45,388 bases of DNA from Actinomycetes bacterium (GTDB lineage Bacteria; Actinomycetota; Acidimicrobiia; Acidimicrobiales; RAAP-2): assembly GCA_021807655.1 (NCBI GenBank), contig JAKBCT010000002.1, forward strand, positions 1-45,388, read 5' to 3'. This document shows positions 29,197-37,499 of the stretch, piece by piece. A program made the position numbers and the translations under genes. The notes under the pieces were generated by a model. It was given only the letters and a program-made list of their open reading frames with translations. It was not told where the DNA came from and made no database searches. Numbering within the stretch: the first letter of the stretch is position 1; every line of letters begins with the position of its first letter.

Positions 29197-29651
29197 AGTT
29201 TTCTGGTGATCCACGCGTCGGTGTCACTCGTGAATCGAGTGACCGCCGGTGGCAGGTCGCCACGCAACACTTGAGCCAACGTGACGTGTTCGAGCACTTC
29301 GCGCAGGGCGGCGCGCACCGCCACCCACACGTCGCGCAGGTGCGTGGCTTCGCCGCCGTAATTGAGTGTCTCTGGTCGCATGCCGCGTACGCCGGCCATC
29401 GGGCCACTGACCACGCGCAAGATGTCGGCAATCATGATCGTCTCGGCGTCGCGCGCCAGACGGAACCCGCCTTCGGGACCGCGCTGGCTGGTCACCAGTC
29501 CGCCGCGGCGCAGATCCGAGAGAATCGCCCCGAGAAACTTCGCCGGCAGCCCCTGCTCGGCCGCCAGGTGTTCGGCGCTCACCGAGGTCGAACTCGCGGC
29601 CAGGGTTAGGAGGGCCCGAATGGCGTACTCGGCCTTCGCGGGAATCTGCAC
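29193..29651 (-). CDS. Rrf2-family transcriptional regulator lacking cluster cysteines
   Basis: The 152-residue protein has the Rrf2 winged helix: KAEYAIRALLTLAA, LAAEQGLPAKFLGAILSDLRRGGLV (recognition helix), and SQRGPEGGFRLARDAETI (wing), followed by a dimerisation helix. The region that carries three Fe-S ligands in IscR or NsrR (here GMRPETLNYGGEATHL) has no cysteine, and the whole protein appears cysteine-free, so it should not be an Fe-S sensor. The effector is unknown. Targets cannot be assigned, although it precedes rnhA and lies divergent from thiE. GTG 29651 is preceded by CAGAAT at six bases. Confidence 0.87.
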   Translation of the reverse strand: MQIPAKAEYAIRALLTLAASSTSVSAEHLAAEQGLPAKFLGAILSDLRRGGLVTSQRGPEGGFRLARDAETIMIADILRVVSGPMAGVRGMRPETLNYGGEATHLRDVWVAVRAALREVLEHVTLAQVLRGDLPPAVTRFTSDTDAWITRKL

Positions 29652-29657
29652 GGGTCC

Positions 29658-29663
29658 ATTCTG
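29658..29663 (-). promoter_or_regulatory. Possible -10 hexamer of the Rrf2 gene
   Basis: CAGAAT on the minus strand lies six bases before GTG 29651. It has the spacing of the window's leaderless hexamers but lacks the first T. Confidence 0.3.
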
Positions 29664-29704
29664 CCCTAGCTGGCGACCCTCGCCGTTCGTTGCCCACGAA
29701 CTTT

Positions 29705-29710
29705 TACAGT
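29705..29710 (+). promoter_or_regulatory. Probable -10 hexamer of thiE (leaderless type)
   Basis: TACAGT lies six bases before GTG 29717. The 65-base gap to the divergent Rrf2 gene is too short for a TPP riboswitch. Confidence 0.45.
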
Positions 29711-29716
29711 GGTGGC

Positions 29717-30340
29717 GTGTTCAATCTCCACGACCGTCGCCTGTACCTCTGCGTGGGTCAGCGCCCCGACATGGCCTCCTTCTTGCCTCGCGTGCTGCGT
29801 GGTGGGGTCGACGTCGTGCAATTGCGCGACAAGGTGCTCGACGACGACCAGCTGCGCGCCACGGGAACCTTGATGGCGGCGATCTGTCGCGACTTCGCCG
29901 TACCCTTCATCATGAACGACTCGCCCTACCTCGCCGCCGACACGGGCGCCGACGGCGTGCACGTGGGGCAAGACGACGTGACGGTGCAGCGATGCCGCGA
30001 CCTGCTGGGACCCGACGCTATCGTCGGGCTGTCAACGCACGACCCCGACGAATTCACGCGGGCCCTCGATGAACCGGCGACGTACCGCAGCGCCGGTCCC
30101 ATCGTGGCGACGCCCACCAAGCCCGGTCGGCTGGGCACGGGTGTGGCCTACGCCGTCGCCTGCACGCAACGAAGTGACCAGCCGGTATTCGTGACCGGTG
30201 GTGTTGACGCTTCGAACGTCGCGAGCCTCGTGGCGGCCGGATTGGATCACTTCGTCGTCGTGCGGGCTATCACCGACGCGGCGGACCCCTACGCCGCGGC
30301 GGTCGCCATCCGTCACGCCATCGACGAGGCGCTGAGTTAG
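29717..30340 (+). CDS. thiE: Thiamine-phosphate synthase
   Basis: ThiE joins the pyrimidine and thiazole phosphates of thiamine, releasing pyrophosphate. About 207 residues forming a TIM barrel: LYLCVGQR, VDVVQLRDKVLDDDQL (the Gln/Arg of the pyrophosphate site), FIMNDSPYLAADTGADGVHVGQDD (the Asp/Asn region is intact), VGLSTHDPDEF, PIVATPTKPG, and VTGGVDASN. The GPIVATPTK segment replaces the commoner GPxFxTxTK. GTG 29717 is chosen over ATG 29690 because the family N-terminus is short and a TACAGT hexamer precedes the GTG by six bases. The stop is shared with the convergent hydrolase (TTAG). Confidence 0.9.
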   Translation: MFNLHDRRLYLCVGQRPDMASFLPRVLRGGVDVVQLRDKVLDDDQLRATGTLMAAICRDFAVPFIMNDSPYLAADTGADGVHVGQDDVTVQRCRDLLGPDAIVGLSTHDPDEFTRALDEPATYRSAGPIVATPTKPGRLGTGVAYAVACTQRSDQPVFVTGGVDASNVASLVAAGLDHFVVVRAITDAADPYAAAVAIRHAIDEALS

Positions 30341-31083
30341 CGGTGTCGGTCCAGCCAGCCGAGCAGCGTGGCGACCATGCGCGGGTCGGCGCGCAACTGA
30401 TGACCCGCCCCCTGGATCAGGCGAAGTTCGGCTCGCCCCTCCGCGGCGGCGAGTAGATCGCGTGCGTCGCTCGGCGCTACCTCGAGGTCGTCGGTGCCGT
30501 GTCCGATCAACAGCCGACGAGGCGGCAGGGACGCGATGGCCGCCAGGGGGTCGATGCTGAGCACGTCAGTCCTCAACGCATCGGCCTCGAGCAGTTTGCG
30601 CTCGTCCCCGACGACGCCCGCACCGATGATCCATTGGCGAAACGCCGGTGCCGGCCCGCACCACGCCTCCAGGTGCGCCGGTGCGGCAAAGGTGGCGACG
30701 CCGCGAACTCGTTCGTCGCCCGCGGCCACCGCCAGGGCCAGCGAGCCCCCAAAGCCAAACCCGGCCAGGGAGATTCGACCATCGTCCTGTCCGACGTGCG
30801 CCAGTAGCCGCGTGAGGTCATCGCGCCACTGGGACGCGGAAAAGGTGCCCGTGCTGCCACCGACGCCCGAGAGCGTGCCGGTCACCACGGTCCAGCCCGA
30901 TTCTGAGGCCAGGTGCTCCGCCAGTTCGGGCAACAGTCCGGCGGCCTGACGACCCATGCCGGCGGCACGCGGAAGGCCGTGCACGAGAACGAGGACGTGA
31001 CCGGTTGACGGTCTGGTCCCCGACGTCGCCACGCGCAGGTCGAGCACCGACTCACCGCTCTCGAGCTGCTCGTGAGCGAGCAC
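30337..31083 (-). CDS. Alpha/beta-hydrolase-fold protein with no nucleophile serine
   Basis: This 248-residue protein has an alpha/beta-hydrolase fold of the dienelactone-hydrolase/peptidase-like type. The oxyanion strand reads VLVHGLPRAAG. The nucleophile elbow, normally GxSxG, is GFGFGG, with Gly at residue 110 where the serine belongs. The triad acid (D198 in GHGTDDLEVAP) and histidine (H228 in GAGHQL) remain. It is therefore either catalytically dead, a binding protein, or uses another residue. GTG 31083 lies four bases after the acyl-CoA dehydrogenase stop, so the two are probably co-transcribed. An open frame extends upstream into that gene but makes no hydrolase-like sequence. Confidence 0.78.
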   Translation of the reverse strand: MLAHEQLESGESVLDLRVATSGTRPSTGHVLVLVHGLPRAAGMGRQAAGLLPELAEHLASESGWTVVTGTLSGVGGSTGTFSASQWRDDLTRLLAHVGQDDGRISLAGFGFGGSLALAVAAGDERVRGVATFAAPAHLEAWCGPAPAFRQWIIGAGVVGDERKLLEADALRTDVLSIDPLAAIASLPPRRLLIGHGTDDLEVAPSDARDLLAAAEGRAELRLIQGAGHQLRADPRMVATLLGWLDRHR

Positions 31084-31087
31084 GCGA

Positions 31088-32203
31088 CTAGATCCCCAGA
31101 CGCTGGGCGAGCAACTCGCGATGGTAGGCCGGGTCGCCGAGAAAGAGCTCGGAGCTCTTGGCGCGCTTGAAGTAGAGGTGCGCTGAGTGCTCCCAGGTGA
31201 AGCCGATCCCCCCGTGAATCTGAATGTTCTCGGCCGCACAGTGAAAGTACGCCTCGGAGCAGAACGACTTGGCGAGGCTCGCCGCGACCGGGAGTTCTTC
31301 GTTCAACTCCTGGGCCGCCCAGGCCGCATAGTAGGCGGCCGACTTGGCCGACTCGACGTCCAAGAGCATGTCGGCGCACTTGTGCTTGATCGCCTGGAAC
31401 GAGCCGATGGGACGACCGAACTGCACCCGGCTCTTGGCGTACTCGACGGAGCTGTCGAGCACGCGCTGGGCACCACCGACCTGCTCCGCCGCGAGCGCCG
31501 CGGCGGCGATGCGCAGCGTGGTCTGGAGTCCCTCGAGCGCCCCACCCTCAACGCCGACAAGCGTGCCCGCCGCGTCGCTGAGCACCACTCGGCTCTGCTT
31601 GCGCGTCTGATCCATCGTCGCCAGCGGCGTGCGCTCAACACCGGGGTCATCCCCCGCGACGGCGAAGAGCGACAGACCGGCGTCGGTCATGGCCGGGACG
31701 AAGATCACCGACGCGACCGAGCCGTCGGTCACGTAACTACGCACGCCGTTGAGTCGCCAGCCGCTCGCGGCCTTCGACGCGGTCGTGGAGGTCGTAGCCA
31801 GGTCCCACTGACCGGCGTCGTCGGTAATCGCCACGGTGGCGATCGACTCACCGGACGCCATCGCCGGCAGGTACCGGGCGCGGTCCGTCTGGTCGCCGAC
31901 CTGCAGCACGGCGTTCGCCGCGAGAGCCACCGTTGAGAAGTACGGCGCGCACAGCAGCGCCGCGCCCATCTCTTCAAAGACGACGTACAGCTCGACGGGC
32001 CCGAAGCCCTGTCCGCCGTACTCCTCGGGAATGCCGAGGCCCTGCAGCGCGAGTTCCTCGGCCATCTGGCGCCACACGGCCGGGTCGTAGCCTTCGTCGG
32101 TCGCCATGAGTCGGCGGACCTCAGACTCGGGCGACTTCTCACTCAAGAACCGTTTCACCATCGCGCGCAACTCTTCTTGTTCCTGCGTAAAGCCGAAGTT
32201 CAT
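31088..32203 (-). CDS. Acyl-CoA dehydrogenase
   Basis: This FAD enzyme introduces the trans-2 double bond in acyl-CoA esters during fatty acid, amino acid or sterol side-chain breakdown. The ~371-residue protein has the N-terminal helical domain (FTQEQEELRAMVKRFL), PEEYGGQGFGPVE, the FAD-binding beta domain (~120-220), and the C-terminal helical domain with RVQFGRPIGSFQAIKHKCADM and IQIHGGIGFTWEHSAHLYFKRA. It resembles actinobacterial FadE subunits, some of which work as heterotetramers with a second FadE; no partner is present here. ATG 32203 has GAGGG upstream; GTG 32209, two codons earlier, is possible. Confidence 0.9.
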   Translation of the reverse strand: MNFGFTQEQEELRAMVKRFLSEKSPESEVRRLMATDEGYDPAVWRQMAEELALQGLGIPEEYGGQGFGPVELYVVFEEMGAALLCAPYFSTVALAANAVLQVGDQTDRARYLPAMASGESIATVAITDDAGQWDLATTSTTASKAASGWRLNGVRSYVTDGSVASVIFVPAMTDAGLSLFAVAGDDPGVERTPLATMDQTRKQSRVVLSDAAGTLVGVEGGALEGLQTTLRIAAAALAAEQVGGAQRVLDSSVEYAKSRVQFGRPIGSFQAIKHKCADMLLDVESAKSAAYYAAWAAQELNEELPVAASLAKSFCSEAYFHCAAENIQIHGGIGFTWEHSAHLYFKRAKSSELFLGDPAYHRELLAQRLGI

Positions 32204-32280
32204 ACTCACCCTCGATTCCTACCGTTCAGTAAGCCGGCGCACCTGCGAGGTTAGCCAATGCGCCGGCACCCCGCGCGTGG

Positions 32281-32286
32281 CAGTCT
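32281..32286 (+). promoter_or_regulatory. Possible -10 hexamer of the MBL hydrolase gene
   Basis: CAGTCT lies six bases before ATG 32293, matching the spacing but not the first base of the window's leaderless pattern. Confidence 0.25.
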
Positions 32287-32292
32287 GGCGGT

Positions 32293-32910
32293 ATGCCAAA
32301 AGTTGAACTCGTGTGGAGCGACGCCGCCGCCGACATTCACCGCGTCGTCGTCGGTGCGTTGGCGAACAACGTCTACGTCGTACGGTGTCGCCGCACGGGC
32401 TACGGCGTGCTCATCGACGCCGCCGACGACGCGCCACGACTGCACGAGCTCGCCGTCGATCAAGGAGTGCGCCTTATCCTGCAGACCCACGGCCACGCCG
32501 ATCACGTCGGCGCCATGGACGAACTGCGCCGACAGGGCTACCCCGTGTGGGCCCACCCCGGCGACGCGGCGCTCTACCCCGACTTCGACGAGACCCTCGA
32601 CGACGACCAGGTCATCGACGTTGGTGACCTGCGACTGCGAACGATCCATACGCCCGGACACACGCCGGGATCGGTCTGCTTTCGCGTCGACGGGGCACCG
32701 GTGCTGTTCAGCGGCGACACGCTGTTTCCCGGCGGACCGGGCGCCACGTCGTACGCCGGCGGTGACTTTGCGCTCATCATCCGTTCCATCGATGAGCGAC
32801 TGATGGCGACGTGCGGTGACGACGTCATCGTGTGGCCCGGACACGGTGCGCCGACGACCATCGGGACCGAGCGGCCCCACCGTGACGAGTGGGTCGCGCG
32901 CGGCTGGTGA
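32293..32910 (+). CDS. Metallo-beta-lactamase-fold hydrolase, glyoxalase II-like
   Basis: This is a 205-residue zinc or iron hydrolase of the glyoxalase II-like MBL group. The metal motif is THGHADHVG (~65-73); further ligands are in HTPGHTPGSVCF, FSGDTLFPGG and the terminal VWPGHGAPTT. The substrate (thioester or persulfide-type) cannot be decided, as it lacks the C-terminal glutathione-binding helices of true glyoxalase II. It sits 38 bases upstream of sufC1 on the same strand, but sufC1 appears to have its own promoter. Confidence 0.85.
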   Translation: MPKVELVWSDAAADIHRVVVGALANNVYVVRCRRTGYGVLIDAADDAPRLHELAVDQGVRLILQTHGHADHVGAMDELRRQGYPVWAHPGDAALYPDFDETLDDDQVIDVGDLRLRTIHTPGHTPGSVCFRVDGAPVLFSGDTLFPGGPGATSYAGGDFALIIRSIDERLMATCGDDVIVWPGHGAPTTIGTERPHRDEWVARGW

Positions 32911-32936
32911 GCGGCAGTGAATTTCGGCGAGGACGG

Positions 32937-32942
32937 TAGGCT
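32937..32942 (+). promoter_or_regulatory. Probable -10 hexamer of sufC1-sufS-sufU (leaderless type)
   Basis: TAGGCT lies exactly six bases before GTG 32949 at the head of the plus-strand suf operon. Confidence 0.45.
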
Positions 32943-32948
32943 CACCAT

Positions 32949-33707
32949 GTGGTCGAGCCCCTCTTAGAACTTCGCAACGTCCACGCCACCGCCGACGAAT
33001 CCGTCATCTTGCGCGGGGTCGACCTGAAGGTCTACCCGGGTGAGGTTCACGCGCTCATGGGACCCAACGGCGCGGGCAAGTCAACCCTGGCGAGCGTAGT
33101 CATGGGTCATCCGGGCTACCGGGTCACCGACGGCCAGGTTCTCCTCAGCGGCCAGGACATCACGACCCTGCCACCGGACGAACGGGCTCGGCGCGGCGTC
33201 TTTCTCGCCTTCCAGTACCCCGAAGCCATCGGCGGTGTCTCGGTGATTCAGTTCCTACGTCAGGCGATCGTGGCCCGCAAGGGCCTCACCGAGCTCTCCG
33301 TGCTCGAAGTTCGACTTGAGCTCGCCGAGTGGATGGACCGCTTGGGCATGGACCCGGCCTTCGCCGAGCGCCACTTGAACGAGGGGTTTTCCGGCGGCGA
33401 ACGCAAGCGCAACGAGGTGTTGCAGATGGCCCTGCTCGAGCCGGTGATCGCGCTGCTCGACGAAACGGACTCGGGCCTCGATATTGACGCGCTGCGCGTC
33501 GTCGCGCGCGGCGTGCGAACGGTGCGCGAGCAGCACCCCGACATGGGCGCCCTGGTCGTCACCCACTACGTCAAGCTCCTTGAAGAGATCGAGCCCGATC
33601 GAGTCCACGTCCTCGTCGACGGACGAATCGTGCACAGCGGCGGCGTCGAGCTCGCGGCGTCCATCGAAGTGGACGGCTACGACGCCTGGCGGACGCTCGT
33701 CCGATGA
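32949..33707 (+). CDS. sufC: SUF Fe-S assembly ATPase SufC (copy 1, with sufS-sufU)
   Basis: SufC is the ABC ATPase that drives conformational change in the SufB-SufD scaffold. 252 residues: Walker A GPNGAGKST, Q-loop AFQYPEAIGG, signature FSGGERKRNEVLQM, Walker B with the SufC-specific ALLDETDSGLDIDALRVVA, and H-loop VVTHYVKLLEEIEPD. These match the canonical SufC consensus closely. It overlaps sufS by four bases (ATGA). A second, diverged sufC lies at 36768-37499 on the other strand. This copy is closer to the consensus at the Q-loop. Confidence 0.93.
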   Translation: MVEPLLELRNVHATADESVILRGVDLKVYPGEVHALMGPNGAGKSTLASVVMGHPGYRVTDGQVLLSGQDITTLPPDERARRGVFLAFQYPEAIGGVSVIQFLRQAIVARKGLTELSVLEVRLELAEWMDRLGMDPAFAERHLNEGFSGGERKRNEVLQMALLEPVIALLDETDSGLDIDALRVVARGVRTVREQHPDMGALVVTHYVKLLEEIEPDRVHVLVDGRIVHSGGVELAASIEVDGYDAWRTLVR

Positions 33708-34939
33708 GCGCGTTCGACCCGCGCCGCGTTCGTGTTGACACGCCACTGCTCGGTCGGGTCATTAACGGCCGGCCCATCACGTATCTCGACTCGGCCTCGT
33801 CGACGTTGCCCCCTCGAGCCGTGATCGAGGCCATGGATCGGTACTACACGCTGCACCACGCCAACGTGCACCGTGGCGTCTACCAGACGGCCGTGGAGGC
33901 CACTGACGTGTACGAGGGGGCCCGCGCGGCCGCCGCGCGATTCATCCACGCCCCCGGCGGCGCCGACGAGATCGTCTTCACGAAAAACACCACCGAGTCG
34001 TTCAACTTGCTCGCTAAGTCGTGGGGGGCCGCCAACCTGCGGGCCGGCGACGTCGTCTTGGTGACCGAGATGGAGCACCACGCCAACATCGTGCCGTGGT
34101 TCCAGCTGCGCGACGCTCGCGGAATCGACGTGCGATTCGTTCCGGTCACCGATGACTTTCGTCTCGACCTGTCGAACCTGGACCAACTGCTCGACGGCGT
34201 CAAACTCTTCTCCTTCACGGCCACGTCGAACGTGTTGGGTACCCGAAATCCGGTCGCCGCCCTGGCGCGCGCGGCGCACGAGCACGGCGCACTGGTCGCG
34301 GTGGACGCCGCACAGTCAGTCGGGCACCAGCCCACCGACGTGGTTGACATGGACGTCGACTTCCTGTGCTTTTCCGCCCACAAAATGCTCGGCCCGACTG
34401 GACTCGGCGTGCTCTGGACGCGCGCGGCCATTCTGGCGTCAATGCCGCCGTTTCTCGGCGGTGGTGGCATGATCGCTGACGTGCGCCTCGACGGGTACGT
34501 ACCGGCCGACGGACCAACCCGCTTCGAGGCCGGTACGCCGCCTATCGCCGAGACCGCGGGCCTCGAAGCCGCGATACGCTACCTCGACGGTCTGGGACTC
34601 GAGAATCTCATGGCGCACGAGCAGACGCTGACGAGTGACGCCCTCGCACGCCTCGACGCACGCTTCAACGGTCGCGTGCGCGTGATTGGTCCTTCCAGTT
34701 CGGTCGATCGTGGCGGTGTGCTCAGCCTCGACGTCGACGGCGTGCACCCCCACGACGTCGCCCAAGTCCTCGACCAGTTCGGCGTGTGCGTGCGTCCGGG
34801 GCACCACTGCGCCAAACCGCTGATGCGTCGATTCGGACTCGCCGCGACGGCGCGAGCGTCGTTCGGTCCCTATTCAACCGTCGCCGACACCGACGTGCTG
34901 CTCGACGCGCTCGATAGCGCCGTCTCGATGTTCGGGTAG
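33704..34939 (+). CDS. sufS: Cysteine desulfurase SufS
   Basis: SufS is a PLP enzyme that takes sulfur from cysteine as an enzyme persulfide for Fe-S assembly. About 411 residues of the group II (SufS/CsdA) class: LDSASSTLPPRAV near the N-terminus, EMEHHANIVPW, the PLP lysine K227 in FSAHKMLGPTGLG, and the persulfide cysteine (~368) in RPGHHCAKPLM, the short loop typical of group II. One oddity is LDSASS in place of the common LDNAAT/LDSAAT. It is coupled to sufC1 and followed three bases later by sufU, its usual zinc-dependent sulfur acceptor. Confidence 0.95.
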   Translation: MSAFDPRRVRVDTPLLGRVINGRPITYLDSASSTLPPRAVIEAMDRYYTLHHANVHRGVYQTAVEATDVYEGARAAAARFIHAPGGADEIVFTKNTTESFNLLAKSWGAANLRAGDVVLVTEMEHHANIVPWFQLRDARGIDVRFVPVTDDFRLDLSNLDQLLDGVKLFSFTATSNVLGTRNPVAALARAAHEHGALVAVDAAQSVGHQPTDVVDMDVDFLCFSAHKMLGPTGLGVLWTRAAILASMPPFLGGGGMIADVRLDGYVPADGPTRFEAGTPPIAETAGLEAAIRYLDGLGLENLMAHEQTLTSDALARLDARFNGRVRVIGPSSSVDRGGVLSLDVDGVHPHDVAQVLDQFGVCVRPGHHCAKPLMRRFGLAATARASFGPYSTVADTDVLLDALDSAVSMFG

Positions 34940-34942
34940 TCG

Positions 34943-35428
34943 ATGGCGAACCTCGACGACCTCTACCGCGAGATCATTCTCGATCACTATCGTTCGCCGC
35001 GCAACCGGGGTGAGCTCGACGCCCCGGGCGTCGTGCGCACCGAGGGCTACAACCCGCTCTGCGGCGACGAGCTCACCGTCTTCCTCGACGTGCGTGACGG
35101 CGTCATCGTCGACATCAAGCTCACCGGGCACGGCTGCTCGATCTCCCAGGCGTCCTCCTCGATGATGAGTGCGGCGGTGAAGGGCAAGACCGTTGACGAG
35201 GCGCGCGAGACCATCGAACGCTTCAAACAACTCATGACCGTGCACCAGACCGCGTTGGACGATCGCGCCGAGCCGGTGGTCGCTGACCTTCGAACGATGG
35301 GTGAGCTGGCCGCACTCCAGGGGGTCGTGAAGTTCCCCGTGCGCATCAAGTGCGCGACGCTCGCGTGGAATACGCTCAGCCAGGGGCTAGACGACGCCTA
35401 CGGTGCGCAGGGCACGGGGTCCCAGTAG
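34943..35428 (+). CDS. sufU: SufU zinc-dependent sulfurtransferase
   Basis: SufU accepts persulfide sulfur from SufS by zinc-ligand swapping and passes it to the SufBCD scaffold in Gram-positive SUF systems. 161 residues with ligands C40 and D42 in NPLCGDE, C65 in GHGCSISQASSSMM, and C137 in FPVRIKCATLAWN. The ~20-residue insertion between the second and third cysteines, which separates SufU from IscU, is present. The gene lies three bases after sufS. Its last ~10 codons overlap the end of the convergent LCP gene by 31 bases. No sufT follows. Confidence 0.94.
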   Translation: MANLDDLYREIILDHYRSPRNRGELDAPGVVRTEGYNPLCGDELTVFLDVRDGVIVDIKLTGHGCSISQASSSMMSAAVKGKTVDEARETIERFKQLMTVHQTALDDRAEPVVADLRTMGELAALQGVVKFPVRIKCATLAWNTLSQGLDDAYGAQGTGSQ

Positions 35429-36744
35429 GGCACGACGTTGGTCGGATTCGACGCGGTGGGTCGTGCGGTCGCCTTGGTCGACGTCGCCGACGACGCGTGA
35501 ACAGTGCTCGACGTCACGGTCGGCACCGTCGTCGTGGTGACCACCGGCGGCAGGGGCGTTTGCCCCTGCTGGTTGGGCGACGGATTCGTCGGGGTGAGCA
35601 GTGAGGAACCAAAAATATTCACCAGCAGTTGCTGCGCCTCGGGCTGTTGGACGAAGAGCACGTCGCCGAGCGGCGCGACGGTCGCGGGAAACGTCGGCAG
35701 CGTGTACGTGAGCATGTTCGCTGGATTGAAGCCGTGGAACTTCACGGCGAGCGCGATCAACTCATTGAGGGTGAAGCCACTGTCCAGTGTGATGCCCTGG
35801 GGAATCTTGGCGAGAAAGGAGTTGATGGTCAACGGGTTGTAGAGGTGCTTGGCCCGACTGATCAACGCCCGAATGAAGACGTTCTGTCGATCGATCCGAC
35901 CGAAATCACTCGTGGGGTCGTAATTCCACACCCCGTGCTGGAACCACTGGTAGTGACGGCTTCGAGCCACGGCGAGCGCTTGGAACCCCGTCACCAGCTG
36001 ACATCCGGCGTGCGGAATGTTGAGTCCGGAATAGGCGTCCTTGGCGGGAAAGGGAAAGTCGAGATAGACCCCGCCGATCGCGTCGGCGGCGTTGATGAGT
36101 CCGGCGAAGCTGACTTGGATGACGTGGTTGATTGGAATGCCGAAATTCGCGGTGATGGTCTGGGCGAGCAGTGAGGGCCCGTTGCCGTAGTTGACGTTGA
36201 TGCGGTTGAATTTGCCAAAGAGTGCCTGGTTTGCGAGCAGGGTGACCATCGTGTCGCGCGGGATGGAAAGGATGGTGATCGTGCCGGCGTTCGGGTCGAT
36301 GTGCATGATCTTCACGACGTCACTGCGCTGGCCCGACACGGCGCCCGCGGACGCTCCCGTCTGACGAGCCACCGCACCCGTGAGCCCTACGCGCGAATCC
36401 GATCCGATCTCGAGGATGTTGAATGGGCGGCCCGACAGCTGGGGTAGTTCGCCCGCCACGTTGACCTTCGGGATCTGGCTGAATCGCCACTGGGCGTAGA
36501 GGTACCCGCCGCCGACGAGCACGACCACGAGGCCGACGATCGACGCCGTTCCAATGAGCGCGATGCGGCGCGCGCGGTGGGGTCGGCGTACCTTGGCCAC
36601 ACGGGGCCGGCGGGTCGGATCGGCTCGCTGCTCGACCGCCTCGCCGAGGGCCCGCAGGCGCGCTTCGTTGGCCAGTGCGCGCTTGGACGCCTTGGACGGT
36701 CGGTCGGCACGATCCCGAGGGGCGCTGTGACGTCCTTCAGCCAT
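35398..36744 (-). CDS. LytR-CpsA-Psr (LCP) family cell-wall ligase
   Basis: LCP proteins transfer polyprenyl-linked glycopolymers onto peptidoglycan (arabinogalactan or teichoic-acid-like polymers) outside the membrane. 448 residues: a basic cytoplasmic N-terminus (~1-58), one membrane segment (~60-85), and an extracellular LCP domain (~105-340) with the phosphate-binding arginines in GSDSRVG, QRSDVVKIMHIDP, SIPRDTMV, and the RSRHYQ and GRIDRQNVFIRAL segments. The ~70-residue C-terminal tail is Thr/Ser/Pro-rich and disordered-looking. The ATG is preceded at six bases by TACAGT. The end overlaps convergent sufU. Confidence 0.92.
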   Translation of the reverse strand: MAEGRHSAPRDRADRPSKASKRALANEARLRALGEAVEQRADPTRRPRVAKVRRPHRARRIALIGTASIVGLVVVLVGGGYLYAQWRFSQIPKVNVAGELPQLSGRPFNILEIGSDSRVGLTGAVARQTGASAGAVSGQRSDVVKIMHIDPNAGTITILSIPRDTMVTLLANQALFGKFNRINVNYGNGPSLLAQTITANFGIPINHVIQVSFAGLINAADAIGGVYLDFPFPAKDAYSGLNIPHAGCQLVTGFQALAVARSRHYQWFQHGVWNYDPTSDFGRIDRQNVFIRALISRAKHLYNPLTINSFLAKIPQGITLDSGFTLNELIALAVKFHGFNPANMLTYTLPTFPATVAPLGDVLFVQQPEAQQLLVNIFGSSLLTPTNPSPNQQGQTPLPPVVTTTTVPTVTSSTVHASSATSTKATARPTASNPTNVVPYWDPVPCAP

Positions 36745-36750
36745 CGGTCA

Positions 36751-36756
36751 ACTGTA
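36751..36756 (-). promoter_or_regulatory. Probable -10 hexamer of the LCP gene (leaderless type)
   Basis: TACAGT on the minus strand lies six bases before ATG 36744, within the 23-base gap after sufC2. Confidence 0.45.
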
Positions 36757-36767
36757 CTCCGGACTCG

Positions 36768-37499
36768 TTACGACGCACTCGTGTCGCGAAACGGCTCGTA
36801 GCCGTCGCGCTCGAGCGTCTCGGCGAGTTCGGGCCCGCCCGTCGCGACGACGCGACCGCCGCTGACCACGTGAATCATCGTCGGGGTCAACTCGTGCAAC
36901 AGCCGTCGAAAGTGCGTGATCGCCAGAACGCCGCAGTCCCACTCGGTGGTGGACTCGGCTAGACGCCGCGCCACCGAGCCGAGCGCGTCAACGTCGAGAC
37001 CCGAATCGATCTCGTCCAAGATGGCGAAGCGTGGTCGTAGGACGCCGAACTGGACCATCTCGGCCCGTTTTCGCTCACCGCCGGACAGATCAACGTTGAC
37101 GAAGCGCTCGAGTAGTTCTGCGCGCAGGTCAACGCGCCGCGCCTCGCTCGCCATGCGCTCGTTCAAACCATCGCGAGCGACACCCGCGGCCGCGAGCACG
37201 TCAACGAGTCGAACGCCGGGTACTTCCATGGGCTGCTGCATCGCGAGAAACAGACCGTGACGAACGCGTTCGGTGGGCGAAAGCTCGAGCAGCTCCACGT
37301 CGTCGAGCCGTACCGAACCACCGAGTACCTGATAGCCGGGGTGACCGGCCAGCGCGTGCGCGAGGGTCGACTTGCCCGAACCGTTCGGACCCATGATCAC
37401 GTGAACTTCGCCCGAGCGCATCGTGAGATCGAAGCCCCGCAACACCTCCTTGCCACCCACGGCGACGCGCAGGTTCGAAATCCTCAGCACGGCGCTCAC
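36768..37499 (-). CDS. sufC: SUF Fe-S assembly ATPase SufC (copy 2, with sufD-Rieske)
   Basis: This second SufC-type ATPase has 243 residues. All ABC motifs are intact: Walker A GPNGSGKST, Q-loop LAMQQPMEVPG (canonical SufC has FQYP, so Phe-Gln-Tyr is changed to Met-Gln-Gln), signature LSGGERKRAEMVQ, Walker B AILDEIDSGLDVDAL, and H-loop AITHFRRLLHEL. The DSGLDVDAL and GHPGYQV segments identify it as SufC rather than a generic transporter ATPase. It is clearly diverged from copy 1. GTG 37499 overlaps the Rieske stop by four bases, placing it last in sufD-Rieske-sufC2. Confidence 0.9.
   Translation of the reverse strand: MSAVLRISNLRVAVGGKEVLRGFDLTMRSGEVHVIMGPNGSGKSTLAHALAGHPGYQVLGGSVRLDDVELLELSPTERVRHGLFLAMQQPMEVPGVRLVDVLAAAGVARDGLNERMASEARRVDLRAELLERFVNVDLSGGERKRAEMVQFGVLRPRFAILDEIDSGLDVDALGSVARRLAESTTEWDCGVLAITHFRRLLHELTPTMIHVVSGGRVVATGGPELAETLERDGYEPFRDTSAS

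Noticed and set aside
29652..29716. TPP riboswitch before thiE
   Set aside because: The 65-base spacer is too short and contains no recognisable THI-box sequence.
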